Shown here: in pieces, positions 63,195-64,000 of the stretch
Position numbering within the stretch: position 1 is the first letter of the stretch
Layout of the letters: the number at the start of each line of letters is the position of its first letter
NCBI GenBank assembly: GCA_003640385.1
Contig: RCAB01000033.1
Location: forward strand, 62,001 to 126,000
DNA length: 64,000 nt
Direction of reading: 5' to 3'
Source: Setaria digitata
Lineage: Eukaryota > Nematoda > Chromadorea > Rhabditida > Setariidae
Made by a program: the position numbers and the translations under genes
Notes under the pieces: generated by a model
The model's database searches: none
The model's input: only the letters and a program-made list of their open reading frames with translations
What the model was told of the DNA's origin: nothing

Positions 63195-63639
63195 TCAGTA
63201 TACTATACGCTTGTTTCTTTGCTTTGAACGCTGCAGATCCCTTGTCTTGTTGATCGCATTTTGCATGGCAATCTGCAATAAAATTCCACAAAAAACGGAT
63301 GTGTAGTTCAAGCGATAATAACAACCAAACAAAAGATTGATTTACCTTTTGCGGTTTTTTCATTTTCATTGGAAATATTTCCGTCAGCGGTTCTAAATCG
63401 AACCACTCTCTTAAAATCGGATTTGTTCTGAGGTGAATATTTACATTTCCATACAAAACACCACATATAAAGTCGTACAAGAGTTTCTTCCCACAGGAGT
63501 TTATAATCAATGTTTCATCGCCAAATTTTACATCAAACACAGGCGCTTCTTGTTCCTGAACAAAAATTTTCCCACGGAAATCTTCACGGTTTTGCTGATC
63601 CTTCTACCGAACTATTTTCGGATGCTCTACTGAATTCAT
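63195..63639 (-). CDS. Small gene with in-frame amber codon; possible CXorf65-like fold
   Basis: A minus-strand frame runs from an ATG at 63637-63639 through a TAG at 63604-63606 and then stays open to a GT donor after codon PQK (exon to 63346). A phase-0 exon, 63195-63272, follows and ends in TGA. The open part contains VFDVKFGDETLIINSCGK, which loosely resembles the N-terminal beta-rich motif of the uncharacterised CXorf65/C22orf15 family, then REWFDLEPL and a basic tail (KMKKPQK, RSKQRNKR). Alternatively the coding part starts at 63555, after a TTGTTCAG acceptor, with an upstream exon I cannot place. There is no membrane segment. It ends 48 bp from the CTU1 stop, on the opposite strand. 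The family assignment is tentative. Confidence 0.42.
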
Positions 63640-64000
63640 ATTAGCTTATTTTAATGAAGAAACTTTTCCTCTAACAACTTTGAATGACTAGACGTGATGT
63701 AGACGACGCAGAAGTGGAGTACAGAGTATGGAGAGGCACATTATCTGAAATCCCGTGTATTTCCCAACCTTTTTGACTCGGAATTTCATGGCATCAACTA
63801 TTAAGTTTCCACATGCATGTAGGCTGCCTGAGACTAATTACTTAGAATACCATTCAACTAACCAACTAGTGTACTAAAAATTATTAACATGTTCAGTCCT
63901 TTCCTCAAGGGCGCTTATTGGAGTGCTTTATATCTTCTAGCCACGTTAAAATCAAAACCCGGCCTATCCGTTTATATGAAAGATTCATTGGTTAAAATTT
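63640..64000. other. Right-edge flank
   Basis: No gene is recognised. A minus-strand upstream exon or promoter of the small gene could lie here. A short frame reading MKFRVKK on the minus strand before a weak GT is the only candidate, and it is unconvincing. Confidence 0.4.

Overview
The window looks like nuclear DNA of a nematode, most likely a parasitic clade III (filarial or spirurid) species. The species is an inference; the sequence names none. It is AT-rich, every recognisable gene is split into many short exons, acceptors have the compact nematode form (TTTCAG, TTTTAG) and there is often an unpaired acceptor a few bases before a start codon, as expected for spliced-leader trans-splicing. 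All exon chains were assembled by hand from splice signals, reading phase and remembered family sequence. No alignment or transcript evidence was available.

Layout. Positions 1-17,600 hold no gene I can support, only simple repeats, including a CCAT tract of about 120 copies. From 17.6 to 31.1 kb, plus strand, there are: a small unrecognised four-exon candidate gene; a tetraspanin of the TspanC8 group with two possible N-termini; PIGS (GPI transamidase subunit); a decayed partial copy of the next gene; and protein phosphatase inhibitor 2. From 34.4 to 54.7 kb, minus strand, lies one giant gene, a HECTD1/HECD-1 E3 ubiquitin ligase of 61 inferred exons and about 2,975 residues. A 2.1 kb spacer separates it from a divergent plus-strand Rab GTPase of the Rab19/43 group (56.8-58.5 kb). 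CTU1, the tRNA wobble-uridine thiolase, follows at 60.0-63.1 kb. A small minus-strand gene with an in-frame amber codon converges on CTU1 at the right edge.

The genes are housekeeping and signalling components rather than one pathway. PIGS attaches GPI anchors in the ER. The tetraspanin and Rab19-like protein belong to membrane trafficking. Inhibitor 2 tunes PP1. HECTD1 ubiquitylates proteins. CTU1 modifies tRNA. Only the tetraspanin-PIGS pair (about 400 bp apart, same strand) has operon-like spacing.

The observations most worth checking are: a CTU1 intron whose conserved donor reads AT instead of GT, with an in-frame canonical alternative that would insert 41 residues; a near-perfect 68-nt palindrome inside a HECTD1 intron; loss of a matched cysteine pair in the tetraspanin large loop; a phase-preserving, stop-free intron in HECTD1; and the amber codon in the last gene. 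I found no CRISPR array, intact transposon, rRNA or tRNA gene.
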